Origin: Larix kaempferi
Taxonomy: Eukaryota > Streptophyta > Pinopsida > Pinales > Pinaceae
Direction of reading: 5' to 3'
NCBI GenBank assembly: GCA_027924585.1
Contig: BSBM01000361.1
Location: 37,865,501 to 37,929,500 of the forward strand
Length of the DNA stretch: 64,000 nucleotides
Part shown: positions 44,160 through 54,238 of the stretch, piece after piece
How positions within the stretch are numbered: the first letter of the stretch is position 1
How the letters are laid out: every line of letters begins with the position of its first letter
Notes under the pieces: generated by a model
What the model was told of the DNA's origin: nothing
Seen by the model: the letters and a program-made list of their open reading frames with translations, nothing else
Database searches by the model: none
Made by a program: the position numbers and the translations under genes

Positions 44160-44880
44160 GTGCTAGCTCCTCTCTCTTCTTCTCTTCTTCTCACATCCTC
44201 CTGCCATCGTCCGTCGTCTTCCCAACTTTCCTTCCATACCCAACTTCTTCGCGTTCCACCCTGCACCATCAGTCTCACCCTCCACCGCACGCCCTCCTCC
44301 ACCGTGTGTCTCCTCTTCCAACCGCGTCCCTGTTCCACCCTCTCGCAGCTCCACCCCGGCTTTCGCTCTGCTCACACCCCCTACCTCCTGCTCGCACCAC
44401 CCAACACACTTCCTCTCCACTCTCACTCCCACTCTATCCACCGCCTTCCCTCGTGCGCGCCACCCCCATTCCACTCCACCTTTGCTGCTCCCTCTGCGAC
44501 CTCCACGCTGCACCCCCAACCCTTTCCTCCGTGCTCTTTCTTCTGCGCTGCCACCACCGCCGCCACTGCGCATTCCCTCCCCTCTACTCCCTCCTTTCCC
44601 CGCTGCTGCATTCTCCCACAGCCCAGCACTTACCTCCCCGTCCACCTCCGCAAGCCGGCGTCCAACTCCCTCTACCAGCGCAACCACCCCGCGATGTTCC
44701 TACCCTCTACTGCGACCTCCTGTTGCGCCTCTTCCCTCCCGCTGTTCCCTAATGCCCCCACCATCCACTTTCTCACGCATCTAATCCACCATCATCCACC
44801 ACCGCGTGCAACTCCATCCTCGCCCTCTTGCATTTGGCAGCCATTTAGGCTCCTTCAAACCCTAATTTCCAAAGCCAAAA
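44160..44880 (+). other. C/T-rich segment of element G
   Basis: Strongly pyrimidine-rich (CTCCTCTCTCTTCTTCTC and similar) and far richer in GC than the rest of G. It is open on both strands because of its composition. The plus-strand 246-codon frame is Pro/Ser/Leu-rich with no domain. It could be an untranslated leader or a captured exon-like piece of host DNA. The boundary to AT-rich sequence at about 44880 is abrupt. Confidence 0.6.
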
Positions 44881-45337
44881 AAAAATTAAAATTATTATAA
44901 TATATTATTATAATAATTTAAATATTTGGATTTAAAAAAATAATAATAATAATTTATTATTATTATACTACATCATACTTTCAAACCAAAATATTAATTT
45001 TATTATTATTATTAAATTTTAATAATTATTATTATTATCAAAGAAAAAAAAATCAATTCTTTTGAAATAAGAATTGTTTGAAGAAACAAAGCAAATTCAG
45101 GTCAAAGAAGACATTAAAGACAAAGTCCAAGCAAGACTCTTTATTATCAAAGAAGTTGAAGAACACTTATCATCGAAGAAATCAAGTCAAGGACAGTTAT
45201 TTATCATTGAAGAAGTCAAAGTAAAGGAAGGATTATCAAGAAGTCGAGACGCATTAATGACAAGGACGACCAAGTTTAAGAAAGACTCATCAAAGAAATC
45301 AAAGAAGATCATTCCATCGTCGAAGAAGAAAGAAACC

Positions 45338-46441
45338 ATGGAAGCCGATTTGCGAGAGAAATTAGAAGCCAACTTAAAGCGCTATCGAAAAGACAATGAA
45401 GAATTACAAGACATTAATACACAATCAGAAGTAAGGATTGAACTACATAAGATACAAGAACGGCTCAATGAACAAACAATGTCCAACCAGAAAAATCACA
45501 TAGAAAAATTATGTGCGCAAATCAAGGAATTAAAAGATGAAAGTGATTTCAATCAGAGATTGAAAAATCAAGATATAAAGAAGGAAATAAATAATTACGA
45601 AGCAGAAATAATACGCTTGAACAAAATCGTTAGCGACAAAGATGAAGAACTAATGCAGTTACGACATAAATTAGAAAGTCAAGAATCAGAGGTCAGCCAG
45701 TGTCGACAACAGATAAAAGTTCTTCAACAACAAAATGACGACTCTAAAAAGATACATAAGTCAGAGATCGCAAAGAGTAGTAAAACACTAGCCAACAATT
45801 TCGAAGAAATTTTCAGATTAAGAAATCATAACAAGACACTAGTCACAAAAATTAATAAGTTGAAAAATAGTCGGAAGACAGAACAATCTATGGAAGACAT
45901 TGAAGGAAAACTTCTAGACAAGCAGAAAGAAAATAGCTGCATCAGAAGTCATAATGAAGATCTTAAGGAACAACTTAAGAAGTTTGAAGATGACAGAAAA
46001 TCACAGGTCAAATTGATCAAGAAGCTTCAAAATGATAACATGCAGTTAGGAAACAAGTTGGAAAAGATAAAGAATGAAACCTTAAAACCTCAAGAGATGA
46101 AAATAAAAGTCCCAGCTCATATCAATGCTCAAAACATGACACTCGTAAAAGAAAATGACATTGTGGAAATTCCCTATCGACACCCCAACCATAAAAACCG
46201 ATATTCTGAAAAGAGGGAAATGTCGAAAGACGATGGTACTAATGTGATCAAAGCTCTTAACGACAAATCAGTGGGGAATCCCAACAGTCAACAACAAATC
46301 AATTTGGGATGGATTGACCCATCCACATATCGGAAGTTATGCTCTACACTTAGCAGTTCGTATCGACATGTTTCATCAACCATGACATCGCAAAGAACAA
46401 TGCGACAAAATTATAAGGCTTTGAGGACAAAGCCTATCTAA
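45338..46441 (+). CDS. Element G coiled-coil protein
   Basis: ATG at 45338 lies in an optimal context (ACCATGG). The frame is open from 45074 upstream, with another ATG at 45257. About 367 residues: residues 1 to roughly 270 are Lys/Glu/Gln/Asn-rich with heptad-like spacing (LREKLEANLKRYRKDNEELQ, EIIRLNKIVSDKDEELMQLR, LKKFEDDRKSQVKLIKKLQN). A basic/polar tail follows (IVEIPYRHPNHKNRYSEKR) ending in a Ser/Thr-rich stretch. It is uninterrupted and ends 11 bp before the 3' LTR. The family is not recognised. It could be a gag substitute that forms particles by coiled-coil contacts, or a captured host gene. Confidence 0.72.
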   Translation: MEADLREKLEANLKRYRKDNEELQDINTQSEVRIELHKIQERLNEQTMSNQKNHIEKLCAQIKELKDESDFNQRLKNQDIKKEINNYEAEIIRLNKIVSDKDEELMQLRHKLESQESEVSQCRQQIKVLQQQNDDSKKIHKSEIAKSSKTLANNFEEIFRLRNHNKTLVTKINKLKNSRKTEQSMEDIEGKLLDKQKENSCIRSHNEDLKEQLKKFEDDRKSQVKLIKKLQNDNMQLGNKLEKIKNETLKPQEMKIKVPAHINAQNMTLVKENDIVEIPYRHPNHKNRYSEKREMSKDDGTNVIKALNDKSVGNPNSQQQINLGWIDPSTYRKLCSTLSSSYRHVSSTMTSQRTMRQNYKALRTKPI

Positions 46442-46452
46442 GAGAGTGGCAA

Positions 46453-46667
46453 TGCTACGAATATTATATGTATGTTAATTAAAATTATTAATTATTAAGT
46501 GAAAGGGTGTAACCCTTCACTATACACGCTCAAGCCTATAAAAGCGAGCCTCATTGTAAATTATTAATCATCCATTTTATCAATCATTTTATCATATATA
46601 TTTTTATATTCAATTATGTGAAGTCGGATTCGCTTCTCAATGGAGACAACCGGATTCGGTTGTGGCA
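46453..46667 (+). repeat. Element G 3' LTR
   Basis: Differs from the 5' LTR by A/G, T/C and A/G at three sites. A short purine run, AAGAGAGTGGCAA, precedes it as a weak polypurine tract. Confidence 0.94.
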
Positions 46668-47018
46668 AGGAGGATCGGGGAAGTGGCTTATGAGCTAGAA
46701 TTGCCTCCAGGAAGCCGAATTCACAATGTTTTCCATGTGTCCTATTTGAAGAAGGCAATAGGGCAGCAAGTCAAGGTTTCAAAAGACTTGCCACCCCTTG
46801 ATGATGAAGGAAATTTGGTGCTGACCCCTGAGAATATTTTGGAGGTACGAGAGAAGAATCTAAGAAGAAAAATCATCAAGGAATGTTTGGTGCAATGGGA
46901 AGGACTGCCTAGTGAGGATGCTACTTCGGAAGAAGAACACGTCCTACAACATCCCAGTTTGAAATTTCTTGAGGACAAGCAATATTCGGAGGGGAAAACT
47001 TTCATGTCCCATCAATAG
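46668..47018 (+). pseudogene. int: Element A polyprotein C-terminus with chromodomain
   Basis: Continues the integrase as RRIGEVAYELELPPGSRIHN and VFHVSYLKKAIG. A chromodomain follows: ENILEVREKNLRRKIIKECL, VQWEGLPSEDATSEEEHVL, LQHPSLKFLEDKQ. The Trp normally found in DATWE is Ser here. The stop TAG (47016-47018) lies inside the 3' LTR, 12 bases past its start. The chromodomain places A among chromoviruses. Confidence 0.9.
46988..46998 (+). promoter_or_regulatory. Element A polypurine tract
   Basis: GGAGGGGAAAA lies just before the 3' LTR and overlaps the last codons of the polyprotein. Confidence 0.82.
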
Positions 47019-48597
47019 TGATCATTGGATCTAGTTACTAACCCAACCAATCCCTTGGGTTGATGAGACAACTTCATTTACTATGGGGTTAATTTTGAAT
47101 TCCAGACATTTAATTAATTAGGAGTGTGAATTAATTTTGTCTAAAGTTTATTATGCACTTGAAATAATTATTTTTCATCCATTTAATAATTTTATCATTA
47201 ATAAAAAAGGATAGTGCTCCACAAGTGTTCGTTAGTGGATGAGGTTGAATTTTGAGATGACTTGCAGAATAAGTTAGAAGAAAGCATCCAAATCTAGAAA
47301 ATCAGGAAAAAGGAAAGAAAGATGGTGCAAATTAGAAAAGCAGCAAAAAATCAGGAAAATAAGCATAAAGAAGCACAAAAGCAGAAAGCAGGATCAAATC
47401 AGAAAAGCAATAAATTCCAAAAAAACAGGATAAGTCAGAAAATCCATTAAAAGCAGAAAAGGAAAAAAGGAGGAAAGCAAAGAAAAAAGGAAAATGAAAA
47501 GGAAAGAAAGCTAGATTTCATTATCCGCTCATGAGGCCGTGTTATTCAAGGAGACTTGATCCTCAATTCATCCTCCATATATAAATAAAGGAGTGCGCAC
47601 CCCCTTCACATCTTTTGTCCGTTTGAGTTTTGGTTTGAGAGCAATTGTGCCTCAGAGACTTGGGAGATGTGCCCCTAGTCCAAGATGGGTGATGTGCTCC
47701 TACTTCGTGTGAGAGGATGATGGTATTCAGCCATTGTAAATGAGTTTATTGCAGGTCTTGTAGCTGATCCAAGTTTGGTTCCAATTTCAGAAGAAGTGTC
47801 ATGAATTCTGTGGTTTGAATCTTCAAGCTTCCTATTGATTTCCAGTGCTACTTTGTTGTGTTGAGAGGAGAGGAGTTCTTGTGATATTTTGAGAAGAATA
47901 GTGGATTATATATTATTCAATTACATTAATTATGAACCTATGATATCATTTATAAACTTTAATATTGCAGAAGTCTGAAATATTCTGAGTTTTCTCCACC
48001 CCTTCTAGATTTGCATAGAATTTGACTAGTTTTCATAATGCATTTGATAAACGAATGAGTCTTGATACAAATGAAGTAATTCTTGTTCTTGGATTTGTTT
48101 AAGATTTCATATGTAATATTCCAAGTCTCATATCATAATTTTGTGATCCGTCATTGACTGTTTGGGATTCCTGAATTCTAACTAGTTGTGCAATCCTAGT
48201 AAGCAATTTTTGTCATATTTTTGTGAGACTTCATCAGAACTTTGTATAACTTTATGGAATGAAAAATGACTGTATATTGACTGAAAAATTATGTTATTTA
48301 TCCTCCTAACTCCAAAATCCTTCTCCAATAGCTTCCAGTCAATGAATGGTGATATACTAGTTTGCATATGCTGGGGTGCCCAGGAGCATTGTAGTATACT
48401 TCAACCTTGCTGATTTCAAACCATCAATGGTACAAATTCTTTGTGAAAAGGTATTATCAGCCATCATATTCCTCCTCCCATCCAGAGTGCTTGATATTTC
48501 CTACCTCTAGTAAAAATAGCCCTCTAAATTCATTGTTTTAGCTTAGTTTGGTAAGTGTTTGAGTTAGTGTATCATTGGCCCTAGTTGGTACATTACA
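47005..48597 (+). repeat. Element A 3' LTR
   Basis: Pairs with 2203-3791: starts TGTCCCATCAATAG and ends GGTACATTACA. After it the 59-bp repeat region of the older sequence resumes. Confidence 0.9.
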
Positions 48598-48900
48598 TAT
48601 GTTGTATGATAATTTCATGTTCCATGATATTCATGATGATGTTATTTTTTCATGATGGAATGTGGTAGCAAGTGTTTCCTTCATATTTGTGACGGTGATG
48701 TTATACTCTCATTATGACATGTGGTAGCATACGGTTTCTTGAGATTTACGATGATGATGTTATATTCTCATGATGGCATGTGGTGGTATGTAGTTCCTTG
48801 ATATTTATGATTATAACGTTATACTCTCATGATAGCATGGGGTAGCATGCAGTTCCTTAATATTCATGTTGATGATATATGTTCTCTAATGTATGGTTAT
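48598..48900. repeat. 59-bp tandem repeat, right flank of element A
   Basis: The word GTGGTAGCA (with variants) recurs at 48662, 48721, 48780 and 48839, exactly 59 bp apart. Units read roughly ATGATGTTATACTCTCATGA, TGGCATGTGGTAGCATGC and TTCCTTGATATTTATG. The same motif family is left of A at 1860-2202. Confidence 0.85.
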
Positions 48901-49282
48901 AAATAATGCATTGTTGGCATGATTTGAGGTGGAGCTTGTCAGGAAATACACCCTTGGGCTAGGAATACCTATTCATTTAATGGTATCATGGGATCCCATA
49001 AGCATGAAGGAGAATTTATATATGTAAAACCTTATGGTTTGGGGACTAAATCAATCAACAAATCTATGCCAGTATTTATTTTGCACTATACAATTATCGA
49101 AAGTCGATGGCTTGAGGTATTTTCATCGAGGGGAGGTATATGGAGAAGGAATTCTAATGCTTGGGGATGGTTCCTTAAGGGTGCATAGGGAGTAAGTATA
49201 GACTAGCCTTTTGATATTCTTAGGTTACAATAATATCGATATTGTGGTTGGGGTACCGGTAACCAGATGTCGATGATTCCCA
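48901..49282. other. Flank between element A and element H
   Basis: Older retroelement DNA with no clear frame; it continues after H at 55813. It ends with TCCCA, the duplicated target of H. Confidence 0.55.
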
Positions 49283-49714
49283 TGTAAGTTTTAAACCTTA
49301 ACAGTGAAGTACAAACTTATATCGATTCTTAAGCATTAACAGAAAATACACAATGGCACACACATTAAACAGAGATTTTCACCTGGAAACCCTTAACCGG
49401 GAAAAACCAGCAAAAATTAGAGCCGCATAGCTCCTTTTTCATTATATGTTTATTTTACATTTACAATACAATAAATGGTATTCTGCAGCATCTAAAACCC
49501 TAATTCGTTTACCCGAATGAGGTTACAACCCTAATTCCATTTACCGGAATTAGATAGAGTACAATGGGTCGAAAATCGCGAAAAAGCAAAAAGCAACCCA
49601 AAAAATATTCTAAACCCCCCCCTCCGGACGCGCCTGGCGCAGGCGAATCACTAGTGCCGTAGGGATCGTGTTGTACACGCAGCGACCATGTGAAGAGATA
49701 TAACATACCCAACA
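49283..49714 (-). repeat. Element H 3' LTR
   Basis: In element sense starts TGTTGGGTATGTTATATC and ends TTTAAAACTTACA. It lacks about 46 bp found in the 5' LTR next to a run of Cs. In element sense it follows AGTGGGAGAA, the polypurine tract at 49715-49724. Confidence 0.92.
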
Positions 49715-49724
49715 TTCTCCCACT
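49715..49724 (-). promoter_or_regulatory. Element H polypurine tract
   Basis: In element sense AGTGGGAGAA, immediately before TGTTGGG of the LTR; this is the standard arrangement in plant copia elements. Confidence 0.88.
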
Positions 49725-49760
49725 TGTTGTTCTCTTCACATACAGGAGAAATTTATGACT

Positions 49761-50712
49761 TCAACAATTCAGGGCAACAATGCCCATGTTCTCTTTACAC
49801 CAAGAGAACTTCTGAGTACTCACAGACTTTGTCAAAGAGTCTGCAACATTTACCAAAGTGTCAACCTTATCTATCAACACTTTGTTTTGTTCAACCATGT
49901 CTCTGACGAAATGGTACTGCACATCAATGTGCTTTGTCCTTGAGTGATAAGCAGGGTTCTTTGCTAGAAATATTGCACTTGAGCTATCACAGCCAATCTT
50001 TACTGCATTCTGAACAAAACCAATACCTGAACACAATCTTTGCAACCATACAGCTTCCTTACTTGCATGGGTAGCTGCCATGTATTCAGCTTCTGTAGTT
50101 GAGAGTGCAACTACAGCTTGTCTTCTACTCATCCAACTGATTGCTCCTCCAAATAGATTAAAAACGTAGCCACTTGTAGATCTTCTGTGATCAAGATCTC
50201 CAGCCCAGTCAGCATCAGCAAATCCTTGTATATTTATCTCTCTGTTTAGACCGGGTCTTCCTTGGTAGCAGATTGCAGAATCTGTAGTGCCACGCAAATA
50301 CCTGTTTTTTACTGCAGTCCAATGTTCCTTTCCTGGTTTTGACATGTATCTACTCAAAACTCCCACTGCATGGGCTATATCTGGTCTAGTACAGACCATG
50401 GCATACATCAGACTGCCAACTGCACTAGCATAGGGAACATGAGACATGTCCTCTACCTCTTCTTGTGTAGTGGGACACTGTTCTGCAGATAACCTTACAC
50501 CTATAGGAATGGGCACCTTCACTGGTTTGCTTTCCTGCATATTAAATCTCTTCAATATCGTTTCAACATATTTCCTCTGATTTAACCAGAGTTTCCTATT
50601 TTCACGATCTCTTTTTATTTCCATGCCCAAAATGAAATCTGCAGCACCAAGATCTTTCATGTCAAATTCAGATGACAGCTGATTCTTGACATCCTTGATG
50701 ATTTATTTGTTG
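49761..50712 (-). pseudogene. pol: Element H RT C-terminus and RNase H
   Basis: Element sense: IIKDVKNQLSSEFDMKDLGA, ILGMEIKRDRENRKLWLNQR, YASAVGSLMYAMVCTRPDIA, and RNase H GFADADWAGDLDHRRSTSGY, VALSTTEAEYMAATHASKEA, KIGCDSSSAIFLAKNP, HIDVQYHFVRD. The last three blocks hold the catalytic residues and are intact. It is separated from the rest of RT only by the solo LTR inserted after the codons for LLIGNN. Confidence 0.93.
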
Positions 50713-52167
50713 TGTAATACCCCCAATTCGACCCTTAGGACATATGAGTCTTTAATGTAAATAAGTGTACATGTGATGTATGTTTTCCTAGCGTGGAGCT
50801 CAAGGCCAAGGCCCCGCTAGTGAAAGCCGAATTCTATTTAAAGGGCAAGTATTTGATATTTTGATACCATGTGCTCTTAAGCCATGGAAATTGTAATAGG
50901 ATGTAAATTAAACATCGGGCAATATAAAATGTCCAAAAGCTGGCTACGAAGGCAACGAATGAGAAGGGGCCACGTGTATCCACTAGGGAGTGGTGAGGGG
51001 GCTATGGGAGTGACCCATAGGTTGCCATTTGTCATTATGTGAACCCATTGACTTCCTTTAGGTGACATTAATGCCAATTGTAAGGAAGTGGTTGAGATTT
51101 CAGCCCATGACTTTGATGGAGTATGGGCAGCCCTGAAATTCGTATGGGAAGGTATGGGCTCTTTTGACTTGTCCCACAAGTCACTCTACATCTTGGGGGT
51201 TGCTCCATCCTTATCCCCATTCCATTGTGGAAGTATGGGACATCTTTCTCCACCCAAAAACGAGCTCCCAACAGTGAGAAAACCAGAATTCGCGACTGTG
51301 AGAGAACCCACGTTTTTGGAAGCCAAAAACGTCCCGATTTGGTATTGGACAGGGAAATCCAATGGGGGATCCATTGGTAGGAACCTTGGGGCGAATTTGG
51401 GAGCAATAGCTACCCCAAAAGCCATGGGAAAACCCAGTTTTTGCAGCTCAGAAAACGAGTGAGGGATTTGGGGTTGTTTGTGACAGATTTGTGACAAATC
51501 CGATTGTGGATGTATGAATAGAGGATGGGATTGCTGAGTCTAGTTTGAAGGGTATGTGGCTCTGGGATTGAGCTCAGTGGACTAGCATCCTCCTCCATCT
51601 CCTATTTCATGCTTGAGAAACCCAACCGTGTGTTGGCTTAGCATGGCTGTTTGAGTGAAACCTTGACTGTGAGTGAGCCAACTAGTTCCTCCTTAGTGGA
51701 TACACAGCCCAGCTCGGGGGTGATCTCTTAGCTGAAAGAATACAGGCTGGACAGAGATCTATGGTTGGGTGGAACGTTGCTCTCACGTAGCCAGTCGTTG
51801 GACATCATCTTCTCAAGATAAGTGTTCTGTGGATTATAAATTATTCCTTTTTGCATTCTGCAATATGTTAAATTGCCCATGTTTAATGAAATGAATTAAT
51901 ATAGAATCCATGCATGGCATACGAATGAGATTGGGTCTCTGTATGTTGAATCATTCCTTGTTGTGATTGATATGATTGCAATTACTGTCTGTTTGAGTGC
52001 TTGTTAGCATGTTCATTCCGCTGTGTTTATATTCAAATGAATCTGCATATAGAAGTTTTAAAATGTTAGTCATTTATGTGCAAAAATTATTGGGGCTAAA
52101 TTTACAAAAGCTCGGTATGTTGTTAATGTTTCCTTCCCTGTTGTTCTAAGGAGAAGGGGACGTTACA
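50713..52167 (+). mobile_element. Solo LTR of the E family
   Basis: TGTAATACCCCC...GGGGACGTTACA, 1455 bp, homologous to the 1635-bp LTR of element E read in element sense. It shares TTTTCCTAGCGTGGAGCTCA and the GTGGATACAC and TGGGTGGAACGTTGC blocks. TGTTG flanks both sides (50708-50712 and 52168-52172), so it arose by full insertion followed by LTR-LTR recombination. It sits in the RT gene of H, next to the YVDD box. Confidence 0.94.
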
Positions 52168-52172
52168 TGTTG

Positions 52173-53674
52173 TTTCCAATTAGCAACATATCATCAACAT
52201 ACAATATTACATAAATAAAATGATCACCAATTAGCTTAAAATAAACACAGTGATCAGCTTTGCTTCTTGAGAAACCAAGTCCCAGTATATAAGTATCAAA
52301 TTTTTGATACCACATTCTGGGAGATTGTTTCAAACCGTAGAGAGACTTTTTCAGCTTACAGACAAGCTCCTTTCTTCCTTTCACCACAAACCGTTCTGGT
52401 TGCTTCATATAGATCTCTTCATTAAGATTTCCATGTAGGAAAGTTGTCTTTACATCCATCTGTTCTACTTCAAGATCGAAAACAGCAGAAATAGATAAAA
52501 GAAATCTAATAGAAGTCAATTTTGCAACAGGTGAAAAAATCTCACCAAAATCGATGCCCTCAATTTGGGAGTAACCTTTCGCAACTAATCGAGCCTTGTA
52601 CTTCTCCACTTTACCTGCTGCATTTAACTTCTTCTTGAATACCCATTTGCTTCCAATAAGATTTCTTCCTTCTGGCAACTCAACCAGATCCCATGCCTCA
52701 TTTTTGTCCAAGGCATCCATTTCTTCTATCATGGCCTTCTTCCATAGTTTACTATCTTCTGAATCCATTGCCTCTTTAGCAGTTCTAGGATCATCATCAG
52801 TAATAGATAACACAAAATTAGAACGAAAATCAGGGGGACTGTACCTTTCAACTTTCCTTCTTTCTCGATCAGATCTCCTCAATACCGGAGTCTGTGGATC
52901 CGCCTCTTCATCTGATTCAGACGATTCTGCCTCCTCATCTGATTCAGACGAATCTGGTTCCTCAAAAGAGTCACCTCTTTCATCCTTGATATCAAAGTGT
53001 AGCTTCTCTGAATCCTTTTCCTTTGGTACATCCTCAATCTTGGAAGTGCTTTCAACTTCTCTGAAGATCACATCTCGACTGTAAACTGTTTGCCTTTTTA
53101 CTGGGTTCCACAGCTTGTAACCTTTCACTCCATCCTTGTAACCAATGAAGATACATTTTTCCACTTTATTATCCAACTTGCTCCTTTTCTCCTTTGGAAC
53201 ATGTACAAAAGCATCACACCCAAACACTCTGAGATGAGAGAGAGAGGGTTTCTTACCAGTCCAAACCTCATGAGGTGTCTTGTCAACCAACGCTGATGTG
53301 GGTGTCCTATTCACTAGGTAACACGCAGTGTCAACAGCTTCTACCCAGAATTGTTGTGATAGCCCTGCACCACTGAGCATACTCCTTGCCTTTTCCATCA
53401 ATGTCCTGTTCATCCTTTCTGCAACCCCATTCTGTTGAGGTGTGTATGGAGTAGTCTTTTGCCTTTCTATTCTACACGTTTTACAGAACTCCTCAAATTC
53501 ACTTTCACAGAATTCTCCACCGTTATCTGTTCTGAGTACTTTTATTTTCTTCTCAGTTTGATTCTCTACAAGAGCCTTAAATTCTTTGAATCTATTAAAA
53601 ACCTCAGATTTCTTACGCAGGAAATAAATCCAAGTTTTCCTTGAGAAATCATCTATAAATGAAACATAATACAC
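52173..53674 (-). pseudogene. pol: Element H integrase and N-terminal RT
   Basis: Element sense: YYVSFIDDFSRKTWIYFLRK, VLRTDNGGEFCESEFEEFC and TPQQNGVAERMNRTLMEKAR carry the D-D-E integrase residues. An acidic Ser/Glu linker follows, then RT from WKKAMIEEMDALDKNEAWDL through QMDVKTTFLHGNLNEEIYMK, SLYGLKQSPRMW and VILYVDDMLLIG with intact YVDD. About 500 codons are open. In FLHG the first catalytic motif reads V-K-T-T-F-L-H-G, with T where A is usual. Confidence 0.94.
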
Positions 53675-53686
53675 AGATTTACCAAG

Positions 53687-54238
53687 TCATGGAACAAGCA
53701 CAAGTCCAAAAACATCACTGTGTATTAACTCTAAGATTCCTTTAGCTCTTACAACACCAGATGAGAATCTTACTCGATTCTGTTTACCATATAAGCAATG
53801 TTCACAGAAATCAAAATCTAATGTGAAATCAGACATGCCTTCAGCCATACTTTTACCTTGTAATAGTCGAAGACCCTTCTCTCCAATATGTCCCAGCCTT
53901 CGATGCCATAGCGATGTCTTCTCATTAGAGACAGTAAGGACTCTGTCTCCTCCATTTTTACCCTCAGGAACAATAGTACTGTTACATCCATTTTTGAAGG
54001 TGCTTCCCAACAACTTGTATAGAGTTCCAATCCGAACTCCCCTCATCAGCACCAGTGATTCTCGAACCATCTTGCATGTGTTCTTTTCAAATAATGTTTT
54101 CACACCTGCATCATCCATCTTACTTACAGATATAAGGTTTCTAGCCAGCTTTGGAATGTGCAGAACCCCGGGAAGAGTTTTAACCCTTCCATCTTTGAGC
54201 AGTAGCTTGATCTTTCCTCGACCTATGATTTTTGCCAC
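53687..54238 (-). pseudogene. pol: Element H protease end and pre-integrase domain
   Basis: Element sense: AKIIGRGKIKLLLKDGRVKT and LHIPKLARNLISVSK are the last part of protease. SLWHRRLGHIGEKGLRLLQG and FCEHCLYGKQNRVRF are the zinc-binding pre-integrase region (H-x3-H, C-x2-C). It is bounded by a TAG toward gag and a TGA toward integrase, both in positions where a single C-to-T change from CAG and CGA would explain them. Confidence 0.92.

Larger units (their letters stand above)
43730..46667 (+). mobile_element. Element G: young short-LTR element encoding a coiled-coil protein
   Basis: LTRs 43730-43944 and 46453-46667, both 215 bp with only three transitions between them. AGGAG is duplicated at 43725-43729 and 46668-46672. 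An exact tRNA-Met primer site follows the left LTR. No gag, protease, RT or integrase motif is present; the interior holds a C/T-rich segment and one long coiled-coil frame. It is the youngest insertion in the window by LTR identity and must have been moved by another element's enzymes. Confidence 0.92.
2203..48597 (+). mobile_element. Element A: Ty3/gypsy chromovirus, heavily nested
   Basis: LTR retrotransposon with LTRs 2203-3791 and 47005-48597, a tRNA-Met-type primer-binding site at 3793, and gag, protease, RT, RNase H, integrase and chromodomain in gypsy order. Its own sequence is 2203-7549, 12850-12922, 43105-43729 and 46673-48597; the rest is inserted DNA (the PLE, B with everything inside it, and G). 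Every domain carries stops or frameshifts and the RT active site is changed, so the copy is dead. About 7-8% of positions differ between the LTRs over the first ~370 bp by eye. No clean target duplication was found at its outer ends. Confidence 0.9.

Noticed and set aside
44163-44687. 174-codon minus-strand Gly/Arg/Glu-rich frame and matching plus-strand frames
   Set aside because: Composition effect of a pyrimidine-rich tract; no motif and no sensible start context.
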